From positions 1,426,001 to 1,490,000 of the forward strand of contig NZ_CP159981.1 of the NCBI RefSeq assembly GCF_041380365.1: a DNA stretch of 64,000 nucleotides, read 5' to 3'. The DNA comes from Buchananella sp. 14KM1171 (GTDB taxonomy: Bacteria > Actinomycetota > Actinomycetes > Actinomycetales > Actinomycetaceae). The position numbers and the translations under genes were made by a program. The notes below the pieces were generated by a model that did not search any database, was not told the DNA's origin, and worked only from the letters and a program-made list of their open reading frames with translations. Positions 63,066-64,000 of the stretch are shown one piece after another. Each line of letters opens with the position of its first letter. The first letter of the stretch is position 1.

Positions 63066-63084
63066 CCAGGTTAGGCTACGCTCA
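63066..63084. promoter_or_regulatory. DtxR/IdeR-type operator candidate
   Basis: CCAGGTTAGGCTACGCTCA matches 14 of 19 positions of the classic DtxR/IdeR box, including an unbroken AGGTTAGGCTA core. It lies about 50 bp before the metal-binding lipoprotein ATG, where a metal-loaded repressor would block transcription. Confidence 0.65.
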
Positions 63085-63136
63085 CTGACTACGTCTCGCC
63101 GAACAATAAGTTACGGTGATGTCGAAAGGGGAACTT

Positions 63137-64000
63137 ATGAAGTACGCAAGGCTCATGCGCGGCGCCGTTGCCGTTGCTGCTGGCTCTGCCCTCCTGCTGG
63201 CCGGCTGCAGCGCCAAGAGCGACCAGAAGCCGGCTGCCGACGGCGGCGCCGCTTCCGAGAGCCTGGACGTCTTTGCCACCACCGGCTACCTGGCCGACGC
63301 GGTGAAGAACATCGCGCCCGACGCCAACATCACCACGATGGTCGGCCCCGGTGGCGACCCGCACACCTACCAGCCCACCACCAAGGACCTGGAGACCATG
63401 CAGGCCGCAGACCTGACCGTGTGGACCGGTCTGCACATGGAGGCCCAGATGCTGGACCAGCTGGAGGGCCTGGGCGACAAGCAGATCGCCGTCGGCGAGA
63501 TGCTGCCGCAGGAGAACCTGCTGGACTGGCCCGAGACCGACGACAAGGGCAACCCGCTGCACGACCCGCACATCTGGAACTCCCCGGACAACTGGATCCT
63601 GGTCACCGGCTACATCGCCGACAAGCTCGCCGAGGTGGACCCGGCCAACGCCGAGACCTACAAGACCAACGCCAAGAAGTACCAGGACGAGATCGCCACG
63701 GCCAAGGCCGACGCCGAGAAGGCCTTCGAGGGCCTGGCCACCCGCGTGCTGGTCACCGGCCACGACGCCTTCAACTACCTGGGCGCCTCCTTCAACCTGG
63801 AGATCCACGCCACCGACTTCGTCTCCTCTGAGGCACAGCTCTCCGCTGCGGACATCGACGCGCTGGCCAAGATGGTCGCGGAGAAGAAGGTCCCGGTCAT
63901 CTTCCAGGACAACCTGGCCAACCCCCAGGCCATCCAGCACCTGCAGGAGGCCGTGAAGAAGGCGGGCTGGGACGTCCAGATCAGCGACAAGGAGCTGTTC
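63137..64000 (+). CDS. Metal (Mn/Zn/Fe) ABC transporter substrate-binding lipoprotein, 3'-truncated by the window edge
   Basis: 288 codons are seen without a stop; the end lies outside the window. The signal peptide ends in lipobox LLAGC (C24). TroA/ZnuA-type cluster A-I binding protein: GGDPHTYQPTTKDL (H76), LHDPHIWNSPDNW (H145), VLVTGHDAFNYLG (H209) and VIFQDN with a late Asp, i.e. the three-His plus Asp set seen in TroA-like proteins; no His-rich loop, so Mn or Fe is as likely as Zn. GAAAGGGGAAC precedes the ATG. The DtxR-like box upstream favours Mn/Fe control. ATPase and permease genes are expected next. Confidence 0.92.
   Translation, partial: MKYARLMRGAVAVAAGSALLLAGCSAKSDQKPAADGGAASESLDVFATTGYLADAVKNIAPDANITTMVGPGGDPHTYQPTTKDLETMQAADLTVWTGLHMEAQMLDQLEGLGDKQIAVGEMLPQENLLDWPETDDKGNPLHDPHIWNSPDNWILVTGYIADKLAEVDPANAETYKTNAKKYQDEIATAKADAEKAFEGLATRVLVTGHDAFNYLGASFNLEIHATDFVSSEAQLSAADIDALAKMVAEKKVPVIFQDNLANPQAIQHLQEAVKKAGWDVQISDKELF

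Overview
The window is chromosomal DNA of a high-GC Gram-positive bacterium, most like an actinobacterium of the Actinomycetaceae type. The evidence is strong GC-rich codon use, small actinobacterial families (DUF3073, DUF3618, an actinobacterial holin-like membrane protein), frequent GTG starts, ATGA-coupled operons, a DtxR/IdeR-like operator, and two large secreted glycosidases with three C-terminal cell-wall-binding type 2 repeats each. Those enzymes (a GH20 hexosaminidase and a GH95 fucosidase) suggest life on host mucosal glycans. I cannot name the species from sequence alone.

Layout. 1-2685: end of purD and gnd. 2780-12223: an accessory island on the minus strand, inserted in a purine-gene neighbourhood. 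In transcription order it holds an AlbA_2/HATPase/winged-helix regulator, a HipA-type kinase, an unrecognised AT-richer gene, a stand-alone TIR protein, and a TIR-NACHT-pentapeptide-WD40 giant protein; the last two overlap by 4 bp. 12422-17119: purC (minus) and purS-purQ-purL (plus). 17500-26721: gdhA, cutC, fruK-fruA, a RelA/SpoT-domain gene with a small overlapping partner, an SCP2-like gene and an RNB ribonuclease. 26819-29719: purF-purM. 29917-31117: DUF3073, DUF3618 and the holin-like gene. 31431-39703: the two cell-wall-anchored glycosidases. 40011-40745: a nitroreductase. 40823-41612: the remnant of a small mobile element. 41804-59967: a complete type I-E CRISPR-Cas locus with a very large array. 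60161-60454: tRNA-Phe, -Asp and -Glu. 60631-64000: a zincin metallopeptidase, MscS, MsrB and the start of a metal-binding ABC lipoprotein.

How the genes fit together. purD, purC, purS/Q/L, purF and purM supply most of de novo IMP synthesis; gnd supplies NADPH and pentose phosphate, gdhA glutamate, and fruK-fruA imports and phosphorylates fructose. The glycosidases release fucose and N-acetylhexosamine outside the cell. Anti-invader functions lie in two blocks. One is the TIR/NACHT/HipA island. The other is the CRISPR locus, with 139 intact repeats in three sequence zones plus three decayed repeats at the old end; a 120-codon ORF lies among the decayed repeats and uses one of them as its 3' end.

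Most interesting signals: (1) the paired TIR proteins, where the small one keeps the putative catalytic Glu and the large one has Lys at that place; (2) a near-perfect 125-bp control cassette placed before both the AlbA-type gene and hipA; (3) the three-zone array and the gene lodged among its decayed repeats; (4) a dispersed 16-bp GC-rich motif found between genes and in protein loops; (5) a block of six 20-bp units, three in each orientation, next to cutC.
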